A stretch of DNA of 40,425 nt, from contig UQQF01000016.1 of assembly GCA_900543085.1 (NCBI GenBank), positions 1 to 40,425 of the forward strand, given 5' to 3'. Under the pieces are notes generated by a model that had not been told where the DNA came from, made no database searches, and saw only the letters and a list, made by a program, of their open reading frames with translations. The translations under genes and the position numbers were made by a program. Numbering within the stretch: the stretch's first letter is position 1; each line of letters opens with the position of its first letter. This DNA comes from an uncultured Eubacteriales bacterium. Its GTDB lineage: Bacteria > Bacillota > Clostridia > Oscillospirales > Oscillospiraceae. Below are positions 1 through 8,603 of the stretch, piece after piece.

Positions 1-562
1 GCGAAAGGAAATTGAAAAGCAGAACCGGCATCGTGGCGTTTTTACGCCCACCGACCGCAAGGCATATTATGAAACGATCGCGGTAAACGGCTTTCCCTGC
101 CTGATCGTGCGAGAGCATCCGAAGCCGTCCGAGCGCGCAATTCTCTATTTCTTTGGCGGCGGCATGGTGATCGGCCCCGATAAGGGCGACCTGCCTGTGA
201 TGCGCAAGCTCTGCCGCGAGACCGGCTGTGATGTGTGGTTTCCGTTTTACCCGCTCTGCATGGAACACTGCATTACTGAAACCTACGCGATGGTGTACGA
301 ATGTTATCGAAAAATGATTACGCTGTACGGCGGCGGAAATGTCAGTACCTGCGGCTTTTCCTCCGGCGGTGCGCTGGCGCTTGGCATTGCGGCGCATAAC
401 AACGCCCAGCCAGAGCCACTGCCGTAACCGAGGCACATTGTCGCCGTATCCCCCGGCGAGGTGCCGTGGAACGATGCGGAAAGGGCGCGGATGCAGGCAC
501 TCAATAAACGGGACGTTTCCATCGACTATTGCGACTACTTTATTACCGGAAACAGAGAATAA
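1..562 (+). pseudogene. Alpha/beta hydrolase (esterase) remnant, partial, in-frame stop
   Basis: An open frame enters from the left edge of the window (codons in phase with position 2) and encodes an alpha/beta hydrolase of the HSL/carboxylesterase type. Visible are an oxyanion-hole run (YFFGGGMVIGP) and a nucleophile elbow (GFSSGG). A TAA at 425-427 interrupts it. The same frame then continues as recognisable protein (RHIVAVSPGEVPW) to a second stop at 560-562. The C-terminal part that should carry the catalytic Asp and His is missing. The gene is therefore probably inactive: truncated at the 3' side and broken by a nonsense codon. The start lies outside the window; the GTG at 107 is internal. 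A strong terminator follows at once. The family call is good, the substrate is unknown. Confidence 0.7.
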
Positions 563-566
563 ACGG

Positions 567-607
567 AGAAGCTCGTATCGGTCAATAGCTGATACGAGCT
601 TCTTTTC
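567..607 (+). terminator. Rho-independent terminator between convergent genes
   Basis: A perfect 13-bp stem (567-579 with 591-603; arm AGAAGCTCGTATC) encloses an 11-nt loop and is followed by TTTTC and another T-rich stretch on the plus strand. It ends the esterase remnant. It probably also limits read-through from the ABC operon that converges from the right, although the minus-strand T-run is weaker. Confidence 0.8.
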
Positions 608-629
608 ATATTTTTTAGATTGTGTTTCT

Positions 630-2361
630 TCAGACCTTCCACCCGGCGGCCTGCTGCCGCTCCACCACGAAGCGGCGGTAGAGCCCGTCAACAGCAACCA
701 GCTCGTCGTGGGTGCCCTGCTGGACGATCTCACCGTGATCGACAACGAATATTTTGTCGGCATGGCGCACGGTTTTCAGCCGATGGGCAATCATGATGAC
801 CGTCTTATCATGGGTCAGCTCGGAGACGGCCTCCATCAGCTCTTTTTCATTTTCTGGGTCAACATTGGCAGTGGCTTCGTCCAGAATGATGATAGGCGCG
901 TCCTTCATAATTGCCCGGGCTGGAAATGCGCTGGCGCTCGCCGCCGGAAAGCGAGCTGCCTGCCTCGCCGATGACGGTGTCAAAGCCGTCCGGCAGTGCC
1001 ATGATAAAGTCGTAGCACCGCGCCTTCTTTGCAGCGGCCTGCACCTCCTCCATGGAGGCGTCGGGCTTGCCAAAGCGGATATTGTTGGCGATGGTGTCGG
1101 AGAACAGATAGACCCGCTGAAACACAAAGGAGAAATTGCGGATGAGGCTGTCGTAGCTGTACTCCCGCACATCCCGTCCGCCGAGGCGCACGCTGCCGCC
1201 CTGCACGTCCCAGAACCGCGCCATGAGATTGCACAGCGTGGTCTTGCCACTTCCGGACGGACCGACGATGGCCACGGTGGTTTTCTCCGGGATGGTCAGG
1301 GACACATCGTGCAGGATGGGCTTGCTGTCATAGGAGAAATCCACATGGGACAGGGTGATGTCCTCCCGTTCCGGCGAAAGCTCCTCCCCGTCAATGTCCA
1401 TGGGTTCTACGCGCAGAATTGCGCTTGCCTTATCTACGCCGATGTCGATGGAGCGGAACAAAGCCGAAAAGCTTCCGGCGCTGTCCAGCTGCTCAAAGAG
1501 GATGAACGAGCAGATCAGCATCAAAAGACAGTTTGTCAGCTCCATGGTGCCGCTGAAGTAAAAGACGATAGCGGCCGCGCAGACGGCAACGCCGGTGAGC
1601 TTGTTGACGATGAACTGCGCCAGCATATAAAGCACCGACGGGATCTCCATAGCAAAGGACGCCCTGCGGGCTTCCTCCACAGCGCCGTGTACCTGCGTGG
1701 CAGAGTCGTGGGTCAGGTCGAAATTCTTGACCTCGGCGATGCCCTGCACATATTCCAGCACCTTGGACACAAGGCGCTCATCGGCATTGAACTTCCGCTG
1801 GGAAAGGGTCTGCTCCGAGCGCTGCATGGCGGCGTTGACGGCAAAGAACAGCACCAGTCCCGTCAGTGTGATCAGCCCCATGCGCCAGTCAAAGAGGAAC
1901 ATCATCGCTGCGATGATGCCGGAGGTCAGAAAGCCGCGGGTCGTGACCATAACGACGCGGGTAGCCACATTCGCCATGTTTTCCATGGTGTTGGTGGTGA
2001 CGGACGTGACCTCGCCGAGGCTGTTGTCATTGAACCAGCCCATAGGCAGGTAGCGCAGGTGCTCGGCGATCTCGATGCGTTTGTTGGCGCAGGCGCGGTA
2101 GCCCGCACGGGTCTGGAGCATGGTAGCCTTCATGTTGATGGCAATCGTAATGATCAATGAGATCACGATAATGCCGAGGCTCGTCCATAAAGTTGCCATA
2201 GTGACGTTCCTTTCCAGCAGCGCCTGAATGACGATGGCGGCTGCCGGAATACGCATGGCAGAGCAAATGGCGCTGACCACGCCCAGCCAGATAGATGTTA
2301 TAAACAGCCTGCGGTTGTCCACCCCGCAGAAGGCAAAAAATTTTTTCAGTGTCTTGAGCAT
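630..2361 (-). pseudogene. ABC half-transporter (permease-ATPase), second subunit, frameshifted
   Basis: Start ATG at 2361 (protein begins MLKTLKKFF), overlapping the stop of the upstream partner as TAATG. The N-terminal 300 residues form the six-helix membrane domain and the rest is the ATPase, with Walker A GPSGSGKTT near residues 367-375 and signature LSGGERQRIS near 471-480. Directly after the signature the frame is lost near 921. Where ISIARAIMKD is expected, two bases are missing and the frame runs to a premature stop at 859. Walker B (IIILDEAT), D-loop and H-loop continue in another frame down to the stop at 630. Repaired, the protein would have about 578 residues, normal for the family. 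It would form a heterodimer with the gene at 2361-4118. As read it cannot hydrolyse ATP at this site. A sequencing error is possible because everything else is intact. Confidence 0.8.
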
Positions 2362-4118
2362 TACGCCACCTCCCCGTCGTCTTTGACGCTGATGTGGGCC
2401 TCCCACATGGTTTGATAAAGGGGGCAGGACGCAAGAAGCTCCGCCTGCGTGCCGGTCGCTTCGATCTTGCCTTGATTGACAACAATGATCTGATCGGCGT
2501 CCGCAATGGTGGACAGCCGGTGGGCAATGACCAGCAGCGTCTTGCCCCGCACCAGCCTTCCCAGTGCCGACTGGATGACCGCCTCGTTTTCCGGGTCTGT
2601 ATAGGACGTTGCCTCGTCGAGAATGACGATCGGCGCGTCCTTCAGCATGGCACGGGCAATGGAGATGCGCTGCCGCTCACCGCCGGACAGGTGACCGCCG
2701 GATGCACCGCATACGGTCTGATAGCCGTTCTCCAGCCCCATTATGAACTCGTGGCAGCCGCATTTCTTCGCGGCGTCAATGACCTCCGCATCGGTCGCGC
2801 CCTTTCTGCCCATGCGGATGTTGTCCATCACCGAAAGGTCAAAGAGATAGTTGTCCTGGGATACATAGGCGATGCGCTTCGTACACTCCGCCAGCGGCAG
2901 CGTACGGATGTCCACGCCGCCCAGCTCAATGGCACCGTCCTTTACATCCCACAGGGAGGCGATGAGCCGGGCGATGGTGGATTTTCCACTGCCGGAAGGC
3001 CCGACCAATGCGTTGACCGTCCCCGGGGCAATGTGCAGATCGATTCCGTGCAGTACCTCCTTGTCGTGATAGGCAAAGCGGACATCTTTCAGCTCGACGG
3101 CGTTGTCCGCAGGCAGCTTTTCCGCACGTTCCGGACGCTGCATATCCTCGCCGGACAGCACCTCCGCCACCTCACCCACGATGGTCGTCACCTGCGCGAT
3201 GTCATCGGTGTAGGAAAAAGCGGTGATCAGCGGCTGCATAACGCCGAAGGACAGAACAATGACCGCGAGAAACGTCTCCGCCGACAGTGTGCCGTGCATA
3301 TAGAGAAGGCAGCCTACCGGCAAAATGCCGAGAAGTGTTGAGGGGAATATCACCATTCCGGCTACCTGCCCGAAGAGGCTGCCCCGCATCCAGTCAATGA
3401 AGCAGTCCGCGCCTTCCTTTGCGGCGGAGACAAACTTTGCGTAGCTGGTTCCGGACTGACTGAAAGCCTTGATGACTTCGATGCCGTTGATGTATTCCAC
3501 GGCGGTGTCGTTCAGTGCTTTTGTGGCGGTGACGGTGCGCTGGAATTTTTCTTCGTAGCCGCTGAACATGGACATGAAGCAGATAATGCCCAGCGGCACG
3601 ACAATCAGCATGGAAAGCCCCATGCGCCAGTCCTCGATAAACAGCAGCACCAGCACCGCCAGCGCGCCCACAATGTTGGCAGTCATTTCCGGCAGCAAAT
3701 GCGCAAGGGTGGTTTCGATGGAGTCCACCCGCTCCACGACAATGTTCTTATACGAGCCGGAGGAACGATCCAGCACCGTACCCAGCGGCAGCGTCGCTAG
3801 CTTGTCCAGCAGCCGGACGCGGGTATTGGCCAGCACATGGAACGTCGCATGGTGGGAGAGAGAGGTGGACACGCTGTGCAGCGCATAGCGCAGCACCCAA
3901 AAGCCCGCCATCCACGCGCAGAGGGTCAGGCAGCGGGGAAGCTCCGCCGTGCCGTTTACCAGTGCGGTGATAAGCCGGATGATGATGAAATACGGAATAA
4001 GAGAGCAGGCAACGCCCAGCAGCGCCGTAAGGACGCTCAAAGCGTACTCGCCGTACCGCCCTTTTGCCAGCTCTGCCAGCCACGAGGCGGCGGAGCGATT
4101 TGGCTCAATTTCTTTCAT
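2361..4118 (-). CDS. ABC transporter ATP-binding/permease protein, first half of heterodimer
   Basis: 585 residues, full length for a half-size ABC transporter. The membrane domain covers roughly residues 20-310 with the usual six helices. The ATPase has Walker A GPSGSGKST (373-381), signature LSGGERQRIS (from 477), Walker B IVILDEAT (from 497) and an H-loop histidine in VIAHRLS. The stop overlaps the start of the second half-transporter, so the two are translated together. Upstream are an ECF substrate component and an ECF energising module on the same strand. Paired half-transporters of this shape include exporters as well as the YbtPQ/IrtAB importers of metal-chelates. The ECF neighbours make import plausible, but direction and substrate are inference. 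Confidence 0.9.
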   Translation of the reverse strand: MKEIEPNRSAASWLAELAKGRYGEYALSVLTALLGVACSLIPYFIIIRLITALVNGTAELPRCLTLCAWMAGFWVLRYALHSVSTSLSHHATFHVLANTRVRLLDKLATLPLGTVLDRSSGSYKNIVVERVDSIETTLAHLLPEMTANIVGALAVLVLLFIEDWRMGLSMLIVVPLGIICFMSMFSGYEEKFQRTVTATKALNDTAVEYINGIEVIKAFSQSGTSYAKFVSAAKEGADCFIDWMRGSLFGQVAGMVIFPSTLLGILPVGCLLYMHGTLSAETFLAVIVLSFGVMQPLITAFSYTDDIAQVTTIVGEVAEVLSGEDMQRPERAEKLPADNAVELKDVRFAYHDKEVLHGIDLHIAPGTVNALVGPSGSGKSTIARLIASLWDVKDGAIELGGVDIRTLPLAECTKRIAYVSQDNYLFDLSVMDNIRMGRKGATDAEVIDAAKKCGCHEFIMGLENGYQTVCGASGGHLSGGERQRISIARAMLKDAPIVILDEATSYTDPENEAVIQSALGRLVRGKTLLVIAHRLSTIADADQIIVVNQGKIEATGTQAELLASCPLYQTMWEAHISVKDDGEVA

Positions 4119-4139
4119 GGTGAACGCCTTTCGACTGCA

Positions 4140-4715
4140 TTACGCAGCAAGGTGTTTTTTCACGATCCGCTTGCCGATCATTGCGCCGATAAAGGCCGCC
4201 ACGATCACACCGGCCACCAGCGCCACAGACACCCAGGACTGCAGCATCTGGGATGCGGCAAGGATGGCGTCCTGACGGCCATCGGTGACCATCTGATCCG
4301 TCATAGCCTTGGCAGCGATCGCATAGGGAATGATGGTGCTGCCGAATGCAGCCAGCACCTGATTGATGACATAACTGACGGTCAGCGCCTTCGCGTTGCC
4401 GTAGCCCATCTTCCACAGCAGCAGCTCGGCAATGGCACCGGAGAGAATAAAGAGGATGATGTACGGCAGGTATCCGCCCATAATGGCGCGGACAATGCTG
4501 TAAATGAGGAACGCACCGGGCTTTTTCACCTTCGTGCCGATGATGAAGTAGACGATGCCCTCCAGCAGGGCGAAAAACACCGGCATCAGAATGATGGTAA
4601 TGGGCGTTGCGTACAGGACGGAGCTGGCGAAGAAAATGACCACATTGATCAGAGCCAGCAGGACAACGGTGATGATGTCCTTGATTTTCAGTTTATTGGG
4701 GTTTGCAGTACTCAT
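4140..4715 (-). CDS. MptD-family putative ECF transporter S component
   Basis: 191 residues from ATG 4715, preceded by AAAGGAGT. The longer open frame upstream overlaps the next gene and has no ribosome binding site of its own. The protein is almost entirely hydrophobic with about six membrane segments (for example VVLLALINVVIFFASSVLY and YIILFILSGAIAELLLW), plus a basic C-terminus (GKRIVKKHLAA). Length and pattern fit the MptD / Trep_Strep family of ECF substrate-binding components. It lies between the energising module (4769-6931) and the ABC half-transporter pair, spaced 53 and 21 nt, in one apparent operon. The substrate of this family is not established. Confidence 0.8.
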   Translation of the reverse strand: MSTANPNKLKIKDIITVVLLALINVVIFFASSVLYATPITIILMPVFFALLEGIVYFIIGTKVKKPGAFLIYSIVRAIMGGYLPYIILFILSGAIAELLLWKMGYGNAKALTVSYVINQVLAAFGSTIIPYAIAAKAMTDQMVTDGRQDAILAASQMLQSWVSVALVAGVIVAAFIGAMIGKRIVKKHLAA

Positions 4716-4768
4716 GGTTAAAGACTCCTTTTTGAATGGAATATGGTTGAACGTCGCAGAGACGGCGA

Positions 4769-6931
4769 TCACAGGATAAGGCCGGCGGCGATCGATGCCG
4801 CCAGCAGGACGCAGAACACAGCATCCCACGCAGAAAACCGAAGCGACAGATAGTTGCTTTTGCGGCGGGTTAAGTCGATGCCCCGTGTTTCGGCGGAGGC
4901 GGACAGCGTTTCGGCGATGCGGATAACGCGCAAAGCCATCGGCACGGTCAGTATTTCGATATAGGATGGCAGCGCACGCAACTTTTGCCATGGCGTCACA
5001 AACGCGCCCCGGGTGCGGATGGATTGCCGCAGCAGCTTCATGTCTCCCGACAGAACGGGGAAGAAGCGGAAAATCACCGCCACGATCATGATCAGCCGCT
5101 CCGGTAGGCGCAGATTGCGCAGCGCTGCCAGGGTACGGCTGGCTTCATTTCGTCCAATCATCGTCCGCATGGAAATGCCAACGGCAATGATCCGCGGGAA
5201 CAGCACCAGCATAAAGGAAAACACCGTGCCCGGCAGCAGAGCGTTTGCCGCCCACAGCAGCCCAAAGCTCATCCCGCCTGCCAGCGCCGTTCCGAGCCAG
5301 CCGTCCGCTGCGGTCAGCAGGATCAGTGCCGTATATACGGCATAAACTAAGTGGTTGTTGGATGTGGAGATCACGACCAGCAGGGCCAGCCAGTAAAGCA
5401 GCTTCGTTGCCGGGTGGAATCGTTCTTTATGCTGTTTTTTCGCAGGAGCATTGGAAAGATGGAAGCGCTCCATATATTGCCGTACCGCTTGCAAATCTCG
5501 TTCCGAATGAACGGGAAATTCTATTTCTGCATGCCCATCCGACAGCCCAATGCAGCGGTCACACGCACCTGCAATTAGCTCAGGGTCGTGGGTGATGATG
5601 AGAACAGTCTTTTCTTTCCGCATCTCCCGGATCAGCGCTGCGCACCGCTCCAGACTTTCCGCGTCCTGTCCTGCTGTCGGCTCGTCCAGTATGACGATCG
5701 GCTTGTCGGATAGATACGCCATCATCAGCGTCAGACGCTGCATCTGCCCGCCGGAGAGGGAAAAGGGATGCCGGTTGCGGCAGTCCCACATATCCATACT
5801 TTTCAGCAGCGCTTCCGTTTTTGCTTCAAACTCCGGTGTCACCGCATGGCCGTATTGCAGTTCGTGCAGGACGGAGCCTGTGAAGAACTGGAACTCCGCC
5901 TCCTGAAGGATGAACAGCACTTGCTTTTGCAGCTGCTTTGGATTTTGCGACTTTCCGAAAAGCATTATCCTGCCGCCGGAGGGGCGGTAAAGCCCTGCAA
6001 TCAGCTTGCCGATGGTCGTTTTGCCGCAGCCGTTTGCGCCCACAAGGCCGACGATCTCATGCTCACGGACGGAAAAGCTGACACCAGAGAGGGTATCTCC
6101 GGCCTTCCTGCCGTATGTATAGCAGATATCTGAGACGGCAAGCGCCGTCGGCGCGGTTTTCGGCAGCGGCTCTTTCTCCGGCACGGTGATCTCCGCAAGG
6201 TCGAGCGTGCGCAGAGAAAGTGTTTGTCTCCGCTCCACTGAGAACGCCTTTGCCTCTGCGGCAGTATATTTTCCTTTGATCTCGCCGTCTGCCATGACCC
6301 AAAATTCGTCGGCAATGTCGGCAAGATAGTAGAGTCGGTGCTCGCTGAGCAGCAGCGTTTTGCCCTGCTTTTTCAGGGCAAGCAGAATCTCTTTTAACTG
6401 CTGCGTGGCTGCAAAGTCCAGATTGGCCGTGGGCTCATCCAGCAGAAAAATATCTGTGTCCATTGCCCACGCGGACAAGATGGAGATGAGCTGTCGCTCG
6501 CCGCTGGACAACTCGTAGACATTGCGATCCTTCAGCCGCTCCAGATGAAAGATCCGGAAGGCCTCATCTACCCGCCGTCGGATTTTATCTTGCGGCAGAC
6601 CGTGATTTTCAAGACCGAAGGCCACTTCATTGGAGCTGTTCACGGTGAAAAACTGGCTGCGAGGATCCTGAAAGACCGAGGCGGCCAACTCGCCGATCTC
6701 GCCGATACGTATTCCGGCGGTGTCCTGCCCATTCAGGCGGCAAAAGCCTTTTAGCTCTCCCTCGTAAAACTGGGGGATTAATCCGTTGATGCACCGTAGC
6801 AGTGTGGACTTTCCGCAGCCGCTGCCGCCGCAGAGCACCACACAGCGTCCGGCTGGGATGCTGCCGCCGACTTTTTGCAAGGTGGGCTGCTTTTCTTCTG
6901 CATATTGAAATTCAAATTCAAAATCTATCAT
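4769..6931 (-). CDS. ECF transporter energising module: ATPase-ATPase-EcfT fusion
   Basis: 720 residues combining parts that are usually separate proteins. ATPase 1 (about 1-235) has Walker A GGSGCGKST, signature LSSGERQ and Walker B IFLLDEPT. ATPase 2 (about 265-480) has GANGCGKTT, LSGGQMQR and IVILDEPT. The C-terminal region (about 500-720) has several membrane segments and two Arg-Gly coupling motifs (IRTRGAF and SAETRGID) typical of the EcfT/CbiQ transmembrane component. Both ATPase sites look intact. The product should therefore be a one-chain energising module for the S component encoded 53 nt downstream. It is the first gene of the transport operon, and an inverted repeat lies just upstream (6952-6967). 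Confidence 0.88.
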   Translation of the reverse strand: MIDFEFEFQYAEEKQPTLQKVGGSIPAGRCVVLCGGSGCGKSTLLRCINGLIPQFYEGELKGFCRLNGQDTAGIRIGEIGELAASVFQDPRSQFFTVNSSNEVAFGLENHGLPQDKIRRRVDEAFRIFHLERLKDRNVYELSSGERQLISILSAWAMDTDIFLLDEPTANLDFAATQQLKEILLALKKQGKTLLLSEHRLYYLADIADEFWVMADGEIKGKYTAAEAKAFSVERRQTLSLRTLDLAEITVPEKEPLPKTAPTALAVSDICYTYGRKAGDTLSGVSFSVREHEIVGLVGANGCGKTTIGKLIAGLYRPSGGRIMLFGKSQNPKQLQKQVLFILQEAEFQFFTGSVLHELQYGHAVTPEFEAKTEALLKSMDMWDCRNRHPFSLSGGQMQRLTLMMAYLSDKPIVILDEPTAGQDAESLERCAALIREMRKEKTVLIITHDPELIAGACDRCIGLSDGHAEIEFPVHSERDLQAVRQYMERFHLSNAPAKKQHKERFHPATKLLYWLALLVVISTSNNHLVYAVYTALILLTAADGWLGTALAGGMSFGLLWAANALLPGTVFSFMLVLFPRIIAVGISMRTMIGRNEASRTLAALRNLRLPERLIMIVAVIFRFFPVLSGDMKLLRQSIRTRGAFVTPWQKLRALPSYIEILTVPMALRVIRIAETLSASAETRGIDLTRRKSNYLSLRFSAWDAVFCVLLAASIAAGLIL

Positions 6932-6951
6932 CGCAAACTCTTTTTTTATTA

Positions 6952-6967
6952 GTTAGCAGTCTCTAAC
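6952..6967. promoter_or_regulatory. Operator candidate GTTAG-N6-CTAAC, site 1
   Basis: A 16-bp inverted repeat, GTTAG CAGTCT CTAAC, 20 bp upstream of the ECF fusion gene start (6931). The same 16-bp architecture occurs at 10481-10496 and, with one altered half-site, at 10571-10586 before the methyltransferase cassette. The spacing is typical of a dimeric TetR-type regulator site. Which protein binds is not known; the nearest regulator (7019-7627) has a different palindrome at its own promoter. Confidence 0.5.
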
Positions 6968-6983
6968 CAGCGGCCGTAAGAAA

Positions 6984-7002
6984 CGGACGGATGGACCGTC
7001 CG
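6984..7002 (-). terminator. Rho-independent terminator after tetR
   Basis: A 7-bp stem (CGGACGG paired with CCGTCCG, 5-nt loop), followed on the minus strand by TTTCTTA. It lies 17 bp past the TetR stop and before the operator of the ECF operon, so it separates the two transcription units. Confidence 0.65.
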
Positions 7003-7018
7003 AATTAACTTTTCGGAT

Positions 7019-7627
7019 TTATTGCAAGGTATCGCATAGCTGCCGCCAGCCAGCGTTGGTGAAATCAAGGACTGCCTGTAAGCAGGTAAGCATTCTGCCT
7101 TCCTCCATATGCTGATCCAGCAGCTGGCTTAAGTACCAGAACTGTGAGCCCATCAAAAGACGGATCGCATCGGCATTTGGCGCTTTTCCATAGATATGCG
7201 AAAAGAATTCCACCGTTTGTTCCGCTTTACGGTTCATCAGTTCATGCAGCACGGTTTCAATGGAGCTGCCATCGCTGCGGCAGAAAAATAAAGTGCAGTC
7301 ATTGCAGTGCTCGGTCAGCAGTTGAAAATATACCTGTTCTTCGGCGTTTATGGCGCGGAGGATATCCTCCGGCTGCGCGCTGCACTTTGCTTTTTCGTAT
7401 TCTTCTGCGACGGGGGTAAAGAGAACCTGCATCGTCTCAAAAAAATCCTGAAGCAGACTGGCAAACAACGCGTCTTTGTTTTTGTACCTTGTGTAGATTG
7501 CCCCCGTAGTAACACCGGCTTTTTCGGCGATCTTGTGCAGAGAGGCTTTCTGAAAGCCGTAAGCAAGAAATTCCGAATAAGCAGCCTGAATGATCCCATC
7601 ATCCAGGGAATGATCCCTATTGGCCAT
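7019..7627 (-). CDS. TetR/AcrR family transcriptional regulator
   Basis: 202 residues. The N-terminal third (about 8-60) is a TetR helix-turn-helix, with the usual pattern KIAEKAGVTTGAIYTRYKNKDALFA. The rest is a helical ligand-binding and dimer domain of unknown specificity. ATG 7627 is preceded by GAGGAGTGAAGAC. It has its own sigma-A promoter (7679-7707) overlapped by a 34-bp near-palindrome, the usual arrangement for self-repression. It lies between the hydrolase/methyltransferase cassette upstream and the ECF/ABC transport operon downstream, all on the same strand, so one or both are likely targets. Confidence 0.9.
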   Translation of the reverse strand: MANRDHSLDDGIIQAAYSEFLAYGFQKASLHKIAEKAGVTTGAIYTRYKNKDALFASLLQDFFETMQVLFTPVAEEYEKAKCSAQPEDILRAINAEEQVYFQLLTEHCNDCTLFFCRSDGSSIETVLHELMNRKAEQTVEFFSHIYGKAPNADAIRLLMGSQFWYLSQLLDQHMEEGRMLTCLQAVLDFTNAGWRQLCDTLQ

Positions 7628-7645
7628 GTCTTCACTCCTCTGGGC

Positions 7646-8590
7646 CTAAATAATAACATCATTATCGATAACGACATTATTATAGCGTTCTTTTTGCTGC
7701 TTGTCAATGCGAATTGCACACTGCTTTGCAAAAACACTCCTTGACAAATCTCGTCTCAGATCTGCGTACTGTTCCAGCCGCACCATCAGCGCCAGGTGGC
7801 CGCCGGTCAGGTCGGTGACCACCGTGGGACTTGGCATCAGGGCGATCAGGTCCTCCCGGCAGGCCGGGGTGAAGGTGGTGTCGTCCTCGGACAAAATCAG
7901 CAGCACCCGCCCCTCCCACGGGGCAAAATCATTGCGGGTCATGCCAAAGTAGTGTTCTGCGTCACAGAGAAAGTCAATCATGTGCTGTTCATAGGGCTTG
8001 GTGAGCAGTTCCATCATAGCGCCGCACAGTTCCTCCATAGCGGCCTTTTCCTGGGCTGTAAAGCCATCGGTTTTCTTTTTCATCACCGCCCATCTCATCA
8101 TCCGCTTGATGAGCGGAAACGGCAGGAAGGCAAGCCATTTTTTGAACTTCCGCTGGCTTTCGATTATCTTCATCAGATCCTGATACCCGGCCTTGCTCAT
8201 GTTGCCGGACAGCGAGCAGGTGTTGGAGAGGACCAGCCCCTCCACCACTTCCGGGTGGCGGGAGGCGATGACCTGGGCCACTACGCCGCCCAGGGACTGT
8301 CCCACCAGCCAGACCTTTTCCTTCAGGTGGCGGAGTAGTTCAGCCACGGCATCGGCAAACTCGCCGTTGTCCCCGAACTGGAGCTGATAGTCAAAGGTCA
8401 GCACCGAAAAATCCCTGGCGAACCGGGCAAAGTGCTTATAAAACAGGTCGGACAGCCCAATGCCGCCCGTGAGCAGGACCAGCGTGGCTTTGGCCTGGGG
8501 ATTTTGATAGTAGCGATAGGTAAAGAGTTTCCCGCTGCTGACCGTGAAGGCAGCGGTTGGATAAACCCGGCGAAATTCTGCAAGTGTCAT
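7646..8590 (-). CDS. Alpha/beta hydrolase
   Basis: 314 residues, ATG 8590 preceded by AGGAGGAG. The fold is shown by an early strand and oxyanion region (LVLLTGGIGLSD), the nucleophile elbow GQSLGG in WLVGQSLGGVVAQ, an acid-containing strand VLLILSEDD, and a late histidine in TGGHLAL. These give a plausible Ser-Asp-His triad. The last roughly 30 residues (from about SVFAKQ to the stop at 7646) are encoded by the tetR promoter and operator, so this tail is probably an add-on rather than part of the domain; related proteins usually end earlier. It is the last gene of a four-gene operon, 13 nt after the small membrane protein. The substrate is unknown. Confidence 0.85.
   Translation of the reverse strand: MTLAEFRRVYPTAAFTVSSGKLFTYRYYQNPQAKATLVLLTGGIGLSDLFYKHFARFARDFSVLTFDYQLQFGDNGEFADAVAELLRHLKEKVWLVGQSLGGVVAQVIASRHPEVVEGLVLSNTCSLSGNMSKAGYQDLMKIIESQRKFKKWLAFLPFPLIKRMMRWAVMKKKTDGFTAQEKAAMEELCGAMMELLTKPYEQHMIDFLCDAEHYFGMTRNDFAPWEGRVLLILSEDDTTFTPACREDLIALMPSPTVVTDLTGGHLALMVRLEQYADLRRDLSRSVFAKQCAIRIDKQQKERYNNVVIDNDVII
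7650..7683. promoter_or_regulatory. TetR operator candidate, 34-bp near-palindrome
   Basis: A dyad centred on TTATC|GATAA (7662-7671), with 14 of 17 positions symmetric on each side out to 7650 and 7683. It overlaps the -10 box and the expected start point of the tetR promoter. This position fits autorepression by the adjacent TetR protein. It also lies at the very 3' end of the upstream hydrolase gene. Confidence 0.75.
7679..7707 (-). promoter_or_regulatory. Sigma-A promoter of tetR
   Basis: On the minus strand: TTGACA (7707-7702), exactly 17 bp, then TATAAT (7684-7679), a full consensus match. The transcript would start near 7672, about 45 nt before the tetR start codon. The promoter is embedded in the last codons of the hydrolase gene. 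Confidence 0.85.
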
Positions 8591-8603
8591 GGAACTCCTC
8601 CTT

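Noticed and set aside
754..2160. Long plus-strand open frame opposite the ABC half-transporter
   Set aside because: Antisense shadow of a GC-rich conserved gene; no ribosome binding site and no recognisable protein pattern.
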